From an uncultured Tenacibaculum sp. (GTDB taxonomy: Bacteria; Bacteroidota; Bacteroidia; Flavobacteriales; Flavobacteriaceae): a stretch of DNA of 64,000 nt. A program made the position numbers and the translations under genes. The notes under the pieces were generated by a model that saw nothing but the letters and a program-made list of their open reading frames with translations, searched no databases and was not told the origin of the DNA. The DNA lies in the NCBI RefSeq assembly GCF_947498805.1, contig NZ_CANMLT010000003.1, positions 434,001 to 498,000 of the forward strand, written 5' to 3'. Shown one piece after another: positions 51,953 through 61,120 of this stretch (the stretch's first letter is position 1; every line of letters starts with the position of its first letter).

Positions 51953-52948
51953 TTATAAAGCTTTAAGCTTTTTTTGAAATTTATTTATGTTTTTTTGGTC
52001 TCCTAGCTTTTTATATGCTTTTATCAATTCCTTATAAAAATCAGATTCCATTCTTGAATTGTCTATCACAAAATCAATACCATTTTGCAAACTAGCAATT
52101 GCTTTTTTATATTTACTATTATCTAGAAGTGCTCTACCATTCATTAAATATACAAATGGTTGTGCAGGAAAAAGAGCTAGACCTTGTTCACTAAACGATA
52201 ATAATTCTGCATCTTTATTTTTATATAATTGAGACAGCAAGTTTTGTAGGGTAGTATAACTTTTATCTTTTGTAAACTGAGTTTTTAAGTCCGTTTTACC
52301 CTCTGTATTCTTAGTAATTGGAGTAGTTGATTCTTTAAGAATGTTTTTTCTTGGAGGGCTATTTAACTTCTCTAAGATTCTTTTTAATCGAGCATTCAAT
52401 AATTTAGCTTCATCTAATTCAACCAAGACTTGTTTGGCTTTAGGAAGATCTCTGTTTTGAAGATGTAAATATACAAGAGCCCTTTTTTTCTTTGGAAAAA
52501 GCGTGGCTATTTTTTCTTGTGTTTTAATAGCATCCGAGAAAGAGTTCATTCTTTTTTGAATGCTTACGATATGCTCTAATATCCAAACATTATTTGTGTC
52601 TAATTCTAAGGCTTTATTGGCATATTCGATTGCTTCAAAATTTCTATTTAATCTTAAATAATTTTTAGAAAGTTCAAATAAAACAGCCTTATTATTGGGT
52701 AGTATAGTATTACACTCATCTAAAGCTTCAATGGCCTTTTGCCATTCGTTTTTAGCTTTTTCTGAAAGTGCTTTAAAAAAGAATTGTTGAAACTTGATGT
52801 TTTTTTCTTCTTGAATAGAAGATTTTAACTGGATGCTATCTTGAGAATAGGTAAATAAAGAGCAAAGGACAAAGAATAAAGACAATACAACCTTTATTCT
52901 TTGTGTTTGCTTTGCATATTGTTTTTTATGTAAGTTCTGTATAATCAC
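51953..52948 (-). CDS. TPR repeat protein, exported
   Basis: A 331-residue protein with an N-terminal hydrophobic segment (VVLSLFFVLCSLFTYS) and several tetratricopeptide repeats at about 50-165 and 250-331 (KAKNEWQKAIEALDECNTILPNN; LNRNFEAIEYANKALELDTNN; YKKAIASLQNGIDFVIDNS). TPRs form protein-binding superhelices; the periplasmic location suggests a scaffold for envelope assembly. Its start overlaps the 3' end of the nucleotidyltransferase gene by 23 bases, so co-translation is likely. A shorter start is possible, because the extra Lys/Gln-rich N-terminus before the hydrophobic core is unusually long. Confidence 0.8.
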   Translation of the reverse strand: MIIQNLHKKQYAKQTQRIKVVLSLFFVLCSLFTYSQDSIQLKSSIQEEKNIKFQQFFFKALSEKAKNEWQKAIEALDECNTILPNNKAVLFELSKNYLRLNRNFEAIEYANKALELDTNNVWILEHIVSIQKRMNSFSDAIKTQEKIATLFPKKKRALVYLHLQNRDLPKAKQVLVELDEAKLLNARLKRILEKLNSPPRKNILKESTTPITKNTEGKTDLKTQFTKDKSYTTLQNLLSQLYKNKDAELLSFSEQGLALFPAQPFVYLMNGRALLDNSKYKKAIASLQNGIDFVIDNSRMESDFYKELIKAYKKLGDQKNINKFQKKLKAL

Positions 52949-53942
52949 CTATACTTACTGATGTATAATTACCATTGTATTTAGCATGATTTCCAATCAT
53001 TGCATTATCTAATTTGGCATTAGAAACTTGAACATTCGTTTGAATCAAAGAGTTCACAATTATTGAATCTTCAACAACACTATTTTCACCAATAGATACA
53101 TATGGACCTATTTTAGTGTTTTTTAACACGACGTTTTTCCCTACATAACAAGGTTGGATAATTTCTGAGTTCTCTAAAACAACATCGCTTGAAACTAAAT
53201 CATTACCAGCAGTTTGTTCAAAACCTAATACTTGCTTATTGGTATCAACCGTAGGGTCTTTTTTACCACAATCCATCCAAGCATCTACTTTACCAGGAAT
53301 AAACTGAGCTCCTTGTTTTTTTAGAGATTCTAAAACATTTGTTAACTGATACTCTCCATTCTCTTTTAAATCGTTATCAATTAAATATTGAATTTCTTCT
53401 TTTACTTTATCACCATCTTTAAAATAGTAAATACCGATAATAGCTAAATCAGAAACAAACTCTTTTGGTTTTTCAACAAAATCAGTAATGATTCCATTAT
53501 CTAATTTAACAACACCAAAAGCACTAGGGTCTTCTACTTGTTTTACCCAAATAGCACCGTCTGCATTGGTGTCTAGAGTAAAGTCTGCTTTAAACAAAGT
53601 ATCAGCATATGCTACAACACAAGGACCAGAAAGAGAATCTTTAGCACAATAAATTGCATGTGCTGTTCCTAAGGCTTGTTCTTGAACATAGACAGATCCT
53701 TTAGCTCCTAAACTTTCTGCAATTCCTATTAATTTATCTTTTGTGTTTGTAGGAAATCCTTTAGCAATTGGTCCAATGATGAACGCAATTTCTTCAATAG
53801 GTTGATTCACTACAGAGGCAATATCTTCTACTAAACGTTGTACAATTGACTTACCGGCAATAACCGTTAATGGCTTAGGAGTTGTTAATGTGTGGGGTCT
53901 TAAACGAGATCCGATCCCTGCCATAGGTACAATAATCTTCAT
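52926..53942 (-). CDS. Sugar-phosphate nucleotidyltransferase with left-handed beta-helix tail
   Basis: A 338-residue nucleotidyltransferase making an NDP-sugar. The N-terminal Rossmann-like domain starts with MKIIVPMAGIGSRLRPHTLTTPKPLTVIAG, the pyrophosphorylase signature. FVEKPKEF and AWMDCGKK are further catalytic-domain landmarks, and the last 80 residues are hexapeptide-repeat beta-helix (VVLENSEIIQPCYVGKNVVLKNTKIGPYVSIGENSVVEDSIIV). The sugar cannot be decided; glucose-1-phosphate thymidylyltransferase-like and GlmU-N-like enzymes are candidates. First visible gene of the envelope operon. Confidence 0.85.
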   Translation of the reverse strand: MKIIVPMAGIGSRLRPHTLTTPKPLTVIAGKSIVQRLVEDIASVVNQPIEEIAFIIGPIAKGFPTNTKDKLIGIAESLGAKGSVYVQEQALGTAHAIYCAKDSLSGPCVVAYADTLFKADFTLDTNADGAIWVKQVEDPSAFGVVKLDNGIITDFVEKPKEFVSDLAIIGIYYFKDGDKVKEEIQYLIDNDLKENGEYQLTNVLESLKKQGAQFIPGKVDAWMDCGKKDPTVDTNKQVLGFEQTAGNDLVSSDVVLENSEIIQPCYVGKNVVLKNTKIGPYVSIGENSVVEDSIIVNSLIQTNVQVSNAKLDNAMIGNHAKYNGNYTSVSIGDYTELT

Positions 53943-54002
53943 AATCTTTTCTTCAGTTTTTTTAACAGTGCAATATACTACAATATGTAGTATAGAAAAA
54001 AG

Positions 54003-55673
54003 TTAAATTCCTTTCGGAATGGCGTTAATTAAAGTTTGTGTGTAGTTGGTTTTAGGATTGTTATATATTTCATCGGCATCGGCTATTTCCTCTATTTTCC
54101 CTTTGTTCATCACAATAAGCTGATCTGCCATGTACTTTACAACAGATAAATCATGAGAAATAAAGATGTAAGTAAAGTTAAATTCTGATTTTAAACTGTT
54201 TAATAAATTCAAAACTTGTGCTTGTACTGATACATCTAAAGCAGAAACAGATTCATCGCAAATAATTAACTTAGGTTGCAACGCTATGGTACGAGCAATC
54301 CCTATTCGTTGTCGCTGCCCTCCAGAGAATTCATGCGGATATCTATAAAAATGCTCTTTTGAAAGCCCTACTTTTTCTAGCAAATTCATAACATATTCCA
54401 TTCTTTCTGAATTAGAATTCAAAATATGATGAACTTTCATGGGTTCTAAAATCGCTTTACCAACCGTTATTCTTGGGTTTAAGGAAGAAAAAGGATCTTG
54501 AAATATTATTTGAATCTCTTTTCTTAAGAGTTTCAATTCTTTCTTGGGTAATTTGGTAATATCTCTATTCTTGTAAAAAATGCTGCCGGCAGAGGCTTTT
54601 TCTAGCTGAAGAATTGTTCTACTTAAAGTGGTTTTTCCACATCCGCTCTCCCCTACTAAACCTAATGTTTCTCCTTCATAAATTTTAAAAGAAACATCAT
54701 TTACAGCTTTTACTACTTGTTTTTGTTGAAACCAAAATCCACCAGAAACAAACTCCTTTTCTAAATTAACTATTTCCAACAAAGGTTTTTGGTTATAGAG
54801 TTTTTCGTGAAAAGAATTTCTTTCTTCTGAAGTATAAACCGTATGATTAACTGTGTTATTGATGAAATTTGAAACAGTAGGTAATGTTTTTAAACGCTCT
54901 TTAATATTAGGTTTAGATTTTATAAGTGCTTTTGTATACTCTTTTTGAGGATTTAGAAAAACATCTGAGCTGGTACCTTGTTCAATAATGCTACCTCGAT
55001 ACATCACTACTACTCTATTTGCTATTTCTGAAACTAAAGATAAATCATGAGAAATAAATATGATACTCATCTTTGTTTCTTGTTGTAACTCCTTAAGAAG
55101 TTGAATTATTTCTTTTTGAACAGTAACATCTAAGGCTGTTGTAGGTTCGTCTGCAATTAAAAGCTGAGGTTTACAAGCAATAGCCATGGCAATCATGACA
55201 CGCTGTTTTTGTCCACCACTAATTTCATGGGGATAGGTATTATAAATTTGCTCAGGTCGAGGAAGCTTTACTTTATTAAAAAGAGAAATTACTTCTGTTT
55301 TTATTTCTTGAGAGGAGAGATTTGTATGAGTTTTTAAGATTTCAGCAACTTGAAAACCACAAGAAAGAGTTGGATTTAAAGAGCTCATAGGTTCCTGAAA
55401 AATCATTCCTATTTTTTTTCCTCTTATTTTTTGAAACTCCTTTTCCGTGTAATTTAAAATAGATGTATTGTTGAACAAAATTTCTCCTTCAATATGGGCG
55501 CTAGGAGATAACAATCCTAAAATAGCCAAAGTACTTACAGATTTACCACTTCCACTTTCACCAACAATTCCTAAAATTTCATTTTCCTTAAGAGAAAAAG
55601 ATATGTTATGAATAACATTACTTTTCACATTCTGATTTAAAAAGCCAATAGAAAGGTTGTTTATTTTAAGCAT
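54003..55673 (-). CDS. Oligopeptide-type ABC transporter ATP-binding protein with two fused ATPase domains
   Basis: A 556-residue protein with two ABC ATPase domains joined in one chain, like DppD and DppF (or GsiA) fused. First domain: Walker A GESGSGKSVS, signature ISGGQKQRVMIA, D-loop ADEPTTALDVT. Second: GESGCGKTTL, FSGGQRQRIGIA, CDESVSALDVS. Each domain is followed by the oligopeptide-transporter C-terminal cap. No permease or binding-protein gene is adjacent, so the partner subunits are elsewhere. Complete and separately transcribed from the operon at 53942. Confidence 0.93.
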   Translation of the reverse strand: MLKINNLSIGFLNQNVKSNVIHNISFSLKENEILGIVGESGSGKSVSTLAILGLLSPSAHIEGEILFNNTSILNYTEKEFQKIRGKKIGMIFQEPMSSLNPTLSCGFQVAEILKTHTNLSSQEIKTEVISLFNKVKLPRPEQIYNTYPHEISGGQKQRVMIAMAIACKPQLLIADEPTTALDVTVQKEIIQLLKELQQETKMSIIFISHDLSLVSEIANRVVVMYRGSIIEQGTSSDVFLNPQKEYTKALIKSKPNIKERLKTLPTVSNFINNTVNHTVYTSEERNSFHEKLYNQKPLLEIVNLEKEFVSGGFWFQQKQVVKAVNDVSFKIYEGETLGLVGESGCGKTTLSRTILQLEKASAGSIFYKNRDITKLPKKELKLLRKEIQIIFQDPFSSLNPRITVGKAILEPMKVHHILNSNSERMEYVMNLLEKVGLSKEHFYRYPHEFSGGQRQRIGIARTIALQPKLIICDESVSALDVSVQAQVLNLLNSLKSEFNFTYIFISHDLSVVKYMADQLIVMNKGKIEEIADADEIYNNPKTNYTQTLINAIPKGI

Positions 55674-55993
55674 ATTAGGTAATAAGAAAACAAGAGTTTC
55701 AACGAAATTAATAAAAATGTTTTAGTGGTGATAGTGTTAAGTATAACTTAATTCCATTTTGTGAACAGAATTACAAAATCCCAATCCCCCTGTATTTCGA
55801 ACTTTTTATTTCTTAGCTTATGATAAAGTTGACTCAATTTTTGAATATACGTTTATCGAAAAATACTCGTAATTCTTTGGTTATTAGATAATAAAAGTTA
55901 TTTTCGTTAGCAATTTGATAATATTTTAATATAATTTATGATCAAATGTCAGAATATTAACATAAGTATTAACTATAACCAAAACTTTTAACA
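55674..55993. other. 320-base intergenic region, no gene seen
   Basis: AT-rich spacer between the divergent ABC gene and the first M43 gene. I see no convincing TAnnTTTG box or hairpin. Confidence 0.6.
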
Positions 55994-58231
55994 ATGAGAA
56001 AAATTACTTTATTTTTCCTTTCACTCATTTTTGTTAGTAGTACATTACTCTCTCAAGAAAAAAGGAATTGTCATTCTATGAACAATTTGGAGTATCGACA
56101 ATCTTTAGATCCTTCTTTAAAACAAAGAATGGATGAAATCGAATCTTTTACACAAAAAAGGGTAAAAGAAATGCAAAATCTTCAAGGCAAAGTTAATGGA
56201 CAAATTATAACCATTCCAGTGGTTGTTCATGTTATTTACAACAGCGCACAAGAAAATATTAGTATGGCACAAATTCAATCTCAGATTGATGTGTTAAACG
56301 AAGACTTTAGAAGAACGAATTCAGATGCTACCAATAAATGGTCGCAGGCAGCAGATACTCAAATTGAGTTTCAATTAGCAACAGTTGATCCTAATGGAAA
56401 TTCAACTACAGGTGTTACAAGAAAGTCATCGAGTAAAACATCTTGGGGAACCAATGATGCCATGAAGAAATCTTCTCAAGGAGGAGTAGATCCATGGAAT
56501 GCTGGGGAGTACCTAAATATGTGGGTATGTAATATCGGTGGAGGAATTTTAGGATATGCTCAGTTCCCAGGAGGTAGTGCTTCTACAGATGGAATTGTAA
56601 TGAGTCCACAATATTTTGGTAGCTCAGATAAAGGATCAGGATTCTATTTATCAGCGCCATTTGATAAAGGACGTACTACAACCCATGAGATAGGTCACTT
56701 CTTAAACTTACGCCATATTTGGGGTGATGGAGGATGTAGTGTAGATGATTTTGTTTCAGATACACCAACATCAGATGCTGCAAATTATGGTTGTGCAACA
56801 GGTCATAATTCTTGTGGTAGTGAAGATATGGTTGAAAACTATATGGATTATTCGGATGATTCTTGTATGAATTTATTTACTACAGGACAAAAAAATAGAA
56901 TGCGTGCAGTGTTAGAAGCTGGAGGTTCTCGTAGAAGCTTAGCTTTATCAGATAAATTTGGAGGAGGATCTACTCCAACATGTTCAGATGGAATTCAGAA
57001 TGGAGACGAAACAGGAATTGACTGTGGAGGTTCTTCTTGTGCTCCATGTCAAACATCATGTACAGATAATGAAGCAACATTTAGTTTAACTTTTGATAAT
57101 TATGCTTCTGAAACTTCATGGACAATTACAAATTCTTCTGGAACTACGGTTGCTTCAGGAAGTGGTTATGGAAGTGCTAATAACGGAACAACGATTACTG
57201 AAAACTTATGTTTACCAGATGGTTGCTATACATTTACTATAAATGATTCTTATGGAGATGGAATATGCTGTTCTTATGGAAATGGATCATACTCAATTAC
57301 AGATTCAAGTGGAAGTTTGGCTTCAGGAGGTTCTTTTGGAAGTTCAGAATCTAAGCAGTTTTGTGTAGGAGGTTCTGCACCACCAACGTGTTCAGATGGA
57401 ATTCAGAATGGAGATGAAACAGGTATAGATTGTGGAGGTTCTTCTTGTGCTCCATGTGATACTGGAGGAGGAAATACCGTTTTACACGAAGGAACATTCG
57501 AATCTGGATGGGACGGATGGTCTGATGGAGGAAGCGATTGTTTCCGTTACTCAGGATCAAGATCAAGCGAAGGAAACTATTCGATTAGAATTAGAGATAA
57601 TTCTGGAACAGCATCGGCAATGACTTCTGAAACATTTAACTTATCTTCATTTAATCAAGTAGAAGTAGCATTTGAGTTCTATGCGTATAGTATGGAAAAC
57701 AATGAAGATTTTTGGTTACGTTATTATAATGGATCTAGTTGGTCTACATTAAAAGAGTGGAAAAGAGGTACAGATTTTAATAACAATACCTTCTATTCTG
57801 CTACAGTAACAATAAATGCATCTGATGTGAATTTTGTAAATAATGCTCGATTTAGATTTCAATGTGATGCAAGCGGAAACGCTGATCATATTTATATAGA
57901 TAAAGTTAAAATTACAGGAATTGGAGCAGGAGCAAGAAATGCTGGAGGAGATACTTTAGTTGCTCTAAGAAGTTTAGATACTCATCGAGAAGGTGGTACT
58001 TTAGAGGAAGAGTTTGCAGTTTATCCAAACCCGGTTAAAGGAAATACACTATTTGTAAAAGTATTGGAAGAGTCTAATGCAGACTATAAAATCATTAATA
58101 TGTTAGGTCAAGTTGTTAAAAAAGGAAAACTATCGAAGCAAATCGATGTTGGAAATTTACAATCTGGCATTTATTTGTTCGAAATAAACGATATTGATGA
58201 GAAAATAACACGGAAATTTGTTAAAAAATAA
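55994..58231 (+). CDS. Secreted M43 metalloprotease with T9SS sorting domain (paralogue 1)
   Basis: A 745-residue exported protein. Signal peptide; prodomain-like region; M43 catalytic domain with zinc site HEIGHFLNLRH at residues 234-244 and Met-turn MDYSDD from residue 284. Two near-identical Cys modules at about 329-352 and 465-488 (CSDGIQNGDETGIDCGG) bracket a domain with CYTFTINDSYGDGICCSYG. A jelly-roll region follows (about 495-640). The last 70 residues are a type A T9SS sorting domain (FAVYPNPVKGN, GIYLFEI, KFVKK). It probably degrades extracellular protein; substrate unknown. Followed by a strong terminator. Confidence 0.93.
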   Translation: MRKITLFFLSLIFVSSTLLSQEKRNCHSMNNLEYRQSLDPSLKQRMDEIESFTQKRVKEMQNLQGKVNGQIITIPVVVHVIYNSAQENISMAQIQSQIDVLNEDFRRTNSDATNKWSQAADTQIEFQLATVDPNGNSTTGVTRKSSSKTSWGTNDAMKKSSQGGVDPWNAGEYLNMWVCNIGGGILGYAQFPGGSASTDGIVMSPQYFGSSDKGSGFYLSAPFDKGRTTTHEIGHFLNLRHIWGDGGCSVDDFVSDTPTSDAANYGCATGHNSCGSEDMVENYMDYSDDSCMNLFTTGQKNRMRAVLEAGGSRRSLALSDKFGGGSTPTCSDGIQNGDETGIDCGGSSCAPCQTSCTDNEATFSLTFDNYASETSWTITNSSGTTVASGSGYGSANNGTTITENLCLPDGCYTFTINDSYGDGICCSYGNGSYSITDSSGSLASGGSFGSSESKQFCVGGSAPPTCSDGIQNGDETGIDCGGSSCAPCDTGGGNTVLHEGTFESGWDGWSDGGSDCFRYSGSRSSEGNYSIRIRDNSGTASAMTSETFNLSSFNQVEVAFEFYAYSMENNEDFWLRYYNGSSWSTLKEWKRGTDFNNNTFYSATVTINASDVNFVNNARFRFQCDASGNADHIYIDKVKITGIGAGARNAGGDTLVALRSLDTHREGGTLEEEFAVYPNPVKGNTLFVKVLEESNADYKIINMLGQVVKKGKLSKQIDVGNLQSGIYLFEINDIDEKITRKFVKK

Positions 58232-58258
58232 AAAAATTAACTCTTTTTAAGATTATTT

Positions 58259-58290
58259 ATAAACCCAGTGAGTCACTGGGTTTTTTCGTT
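58259..58290 (+). terminator. Terminator of M43 paralogue 1
   Basis: AAACCCAGTGA and TCACTGGGTTT form a stem with T6 following. Confidence 0.9.
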
Positions 58291-58353
58291 TTTTAACGCT
58301 AAAAAACGAGGGGCTGTGTTTGGTTCTTGATTTTTATTTGTGCATCTTTTTTA

Positions 58354-58361
58354 TATATTTG
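58354..58361 (+). promoter_or_regulatory. Flavobacterial -7 promoter box of M43 paralogue 2
   Basis: TATATTTG matches TAnnTTTG. It lies 109 bases before the start codon, which would leave a long leader. Confidence 0.45.
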
Positions 58362-58470
58362 ACGCGTTTTCGACAAAAAAAACGAGTTTTTGTTATTGTT
58401 TTAATTATAAAAACTTCATTTTGTTTAAGTATTAACTAAGTCAAATAATTTAATTAAAAACCCTTCGTTC

Positions 58471-61026
58471 ATGAAAAGAACAATTACCCTGGCACTTTCG
58501 TGCTTATTTCTGGGTACTGCTGCTTTTGCTCAGCAAAAAACTACCCTAGTAAAGCGTACCTGTGACGCAGACGTTATAATGAAAGAGCGTCAAAAAAGAA
58601 ACCCAGAAGCCAAAAAGTACATGTTAGAGATGGAAACCTATACTCAAAAGAGAGTACAGGAAATGAGATCTTTACAAGGAAAGATAGAAAATGGAGTATA
58701 CAAAATTCCAGTTGTAGTACATATTTTATATACTAACTCTACTAACAATATTAGTACTTCTCAAATTCAATCACAATTAGATGTATTAAATGCAGATTTC
58801 CGTAGAACAAACTCTGACGCTACTAATAAGTGGTCTCAAGCTGCAGATACTAAAATCGAGTTCTATTTAGCAAAAGTAGATCCGAATGGTAATGCTACAA
58901 CAGGTGTTACTAGAAAACAAGTAACTAAATCTACCTGGAATACATCATTAGGTGATAGTGATAGAATTAAAAAATCATCGCAAGGTGGTGTTGATCCATG
59001 GGATACTGCAGAGTATTTAAATATGTGGATTGTTGATAACATCGTTAGAAACACTGCTACTGGAACTGCTACAATTTTAGGATTTGCTCAATTCCCTTGG
59101 GATACAGATAAGTCAACTGATGGAGTTGTAATGGCAGATCAATATTTTGGTACAAATGGTACAGCAAAAGCTCCTTTTGATGGAGGTAGAACTACAACTC
59201 ACGAAGTAGGTCACTTCTTTGGATTACGTCACATTTGGGGTGATGCTCCTTGTGGAACTGATGATTTTGTATCTGATACTCCAGAATCTGATGCGGCTAA
59301 CTACGGTTGTCAAACGGGTCATAACTCTTGTGGGTCTGAAGATATGGTACAAAACTATATGGATTATTCAGATGATTCTTGTATGAACTTATTTACTGCT
59401 GGTCAAAGAGACAGAATGCATACATACTTAGCTGCTGGTGGAGCAAGACGTGCATTAGCTTTATCTGATAAAGCTGGTAGCGGTGGAGGAGGAACTAACC
59501 CTCCTGCAACTTGTTCATCAACTATTTCATCTTTCCCATATGCTGAAGGATTTGAATCAGGAGATGCTTGGACTCAAGTTACTGGTGATGCTGGAAACTG
59601 GGTAAGAAAAAGTGGAAGTACTCCTTCTTCAGGAACTGGACCAAGTTCAGCTACTCAAGGTTCTTATTATATGTTCTTAGAAGCTTCTTCTAACAGTAGT
59701 ACTGGACAAATCGGATCTAACGCAACTGCTATTTTAGAAAGTGCATGTTTCGATTTAGCTGGTAAATCTTCAGCTTCTTTTACATTCAAAAACCATATGT
59801 ATGGAAATAACGTTGGATCTTTAAAGGTACAAGGGTTAAAAGATGGACAAACATCTTGGACAGATTTATGGTCTGATTCAGGAAATAAAGGAAACCAATG
59901 GAATTCGGTTTCTGTAAACTTAAGTGCATACTTAGGAGGAAAAGTTAAATTAAGACTAGTTGGTACAACTGGAAATGGATGGTCTAGTGATATCGCAGTA
60001 GATGACTTAGCAGTTACTACTGGTGGTGGATCTTCTGCAGATACACAAGCACCAACTGCACCAGGAAGTTTAGCAACTGCAAATGTTGCTCAAACTACTT
60101 TAACATTAAACTGGAATGCTTCTTCAGACAACGTAGGAGTAACAGGATATGATGTATATCAAGGATCTTCTAAAATTGGATCTACAACAAATACAACAGT
60201 AAACGTAACTGGATTAACAGCTGCTACTGCTTATACGTTCTCAGTAAGAGCTAAAGATGCTGCTGGTAACGAATCTTCAGCAAGCTCTGTAAATGTTACT
60301 ACTTTATCAAACGCATTAACATATTGTTCATCTAAAGGAAACCGTTCTTCATATGAATGGATTGACAATGTAGAACTAGGTGGAATGACAAATGCTACTG
60401 GAGATAACGGAGGTTATGAAGACTTTACTGCTAAGGTAGCTACTTTAGCACAAGGAAGTTCAAACCAAATGGTTGTAAGTGCTGGATTTAGAAGCACTGC
60501 TTATACTGAGCATTGGGCTGTATGGATTGACTTTAACCAAAACGGAACTTTTGATGCTTCAGAAAAAGTAGTTACAGGTTCTTCTTCAAGCGCAAACAAT
60601 TTAACAGCTACTGTTGCTGTGCCTGCTGGAGCTACTTTAGGTTCTACTAGAATGCGTGTATCTATGAAGTATAACGCTGCGCAAACAGCTTGTGAAACTT
60701 TTGATGATGGAGAAGTAGAAGATTATACTGTAAACATCGTTTCAAGTGCAAGACAAGATAATCCAGTTAGCGCTGACAGATTAGGAAATGAAACTGCATT
60801 AGATTTCGTAGCTTATCCTAACCCTGCATCTAATTTTGTTCAGGTGAAGTTAGCTTCTAAAAATGATGTAATGAACTATAAGATTGTAAATACTATTGGA
60901 CGTGTAGTTAAAGCTGGACGCTTAAATGGAAATAGTATCAATATCTCTGATTTAAATACAGGAATGTATATCTTAGAAGTGAACGATGGTCAAAAATCGT
61001 TAACAACTAAGTTAATGAAGAAGTAA
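58471..61026 (+). CDS. Secreted M43 metalloprotease with FN3, GEVED and T9SS domains (paralogue 2)
   Basis: An 851-residue exported protein. Signal peptide (LALSCLFLGTAAFA); M43 domain with zinc site HEVGHFFGLRH at 244-254 and Met-turn MDYSDD from 297; MAM-like jelly roll (FPYAEGFESGDAW, about 349-517); FN3 domain (about 523-612); GEVED domain (YCSSKGNRSSYEW to DDGEVEDYTVNI, about 618-758); and a type A T9SS sorting tail (FVAYPNPASNF to LMKK). The protease domain is close to that of its upstream neighbour, but the C-terminal modules differ. Its FN3 and MAM-like modules are shared with the next gene. Confidence 0.93.
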   Translation: MKRTITLALSCLFLGTAAFAQQKTTLVKRTCDADVIMKERQKRNPEAKKYMLEMETYTQKRVQEMRSLQGKIENGVYKIPVVVHILYTNSTNNISTSQIQSQLDVLNADFRRTNSDATNKWSQAADTKIEFYLAKVDPNGNATTGVTRKQVTKSTWNTSLGDSDRIKKSSQGGVDPWDTAEYLNMWIVDNIVRNTATGTATILGFAQFPWDTDKSTDGVVMADQYFGTNGTAKAPFDGGRTTTHEVGHFFGLRHIWGDAPCGTDDFVSDTPESDAANYGCQTGHNSCGSEDMVQNYMDYSDDSCMNLFTAGQRDRMHTYLAAGGARRALALSDKAGSGGGGTNPPATCSSTISSFPYAEGFESGDAWTQVTGDAGNWVRKSGSTPSSGTGPSSATQGSYYMFLEASSNSSTGQIGSNATAILESACFDLAGKSSASFTFKNHMYGNNVGSLKVQGLKDGQTSWTDLWSDSGNKGNQWNSVSVNLSAYLGGKVKLRLVGTTGNGWSSDIAVDDLAVTTGGGSSADTQAPTAPGSLATANVAQTTLTLNWNASSDNVGVTGYDVYQGSSKIGSTTNTTVNVTGLTAATAYTFSVRAKDAAGNESSASSVNVTTLSNALTYCSSKGNRSSYEWIDNVELGGMTNATGDNGGYEDFTAKVATLAQGSSNQMVVSAGFRSTAYTEHWAVWIDFNQNGTFDASEKVVTGSSSSANNLTATVAVPAGATLGSTRMRVSMKYNAAQTACETFDDGEVEDYTVNIVSSARQDNPVSADRLGNETALDFVAYPNPASNFVQVKLASKNDVMNYKIVNTIGRVVKAGRLNGNSINISDLNTGMYILEVNDGQKSLTTKLMKK

Positions 61027-61051
61027 TCAATCTAACAGATTATAACAATAT

Positions 61052-61090
61052 TAAATCCGGGTTATATTTTATAACTCGGATTTTTTTCTC
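61052..61090 (+). terminator. Terminator of M43 paralogue 2
   Basis: AATCCGGGTTATA and TATAACTCGGATT form a stem with one mismatch, followed by T7. Confidence 0.8.
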
Positions 61091-61120
61091 AAAAATTTTA
61101 TTAACCAAAACCCTTCAAAA

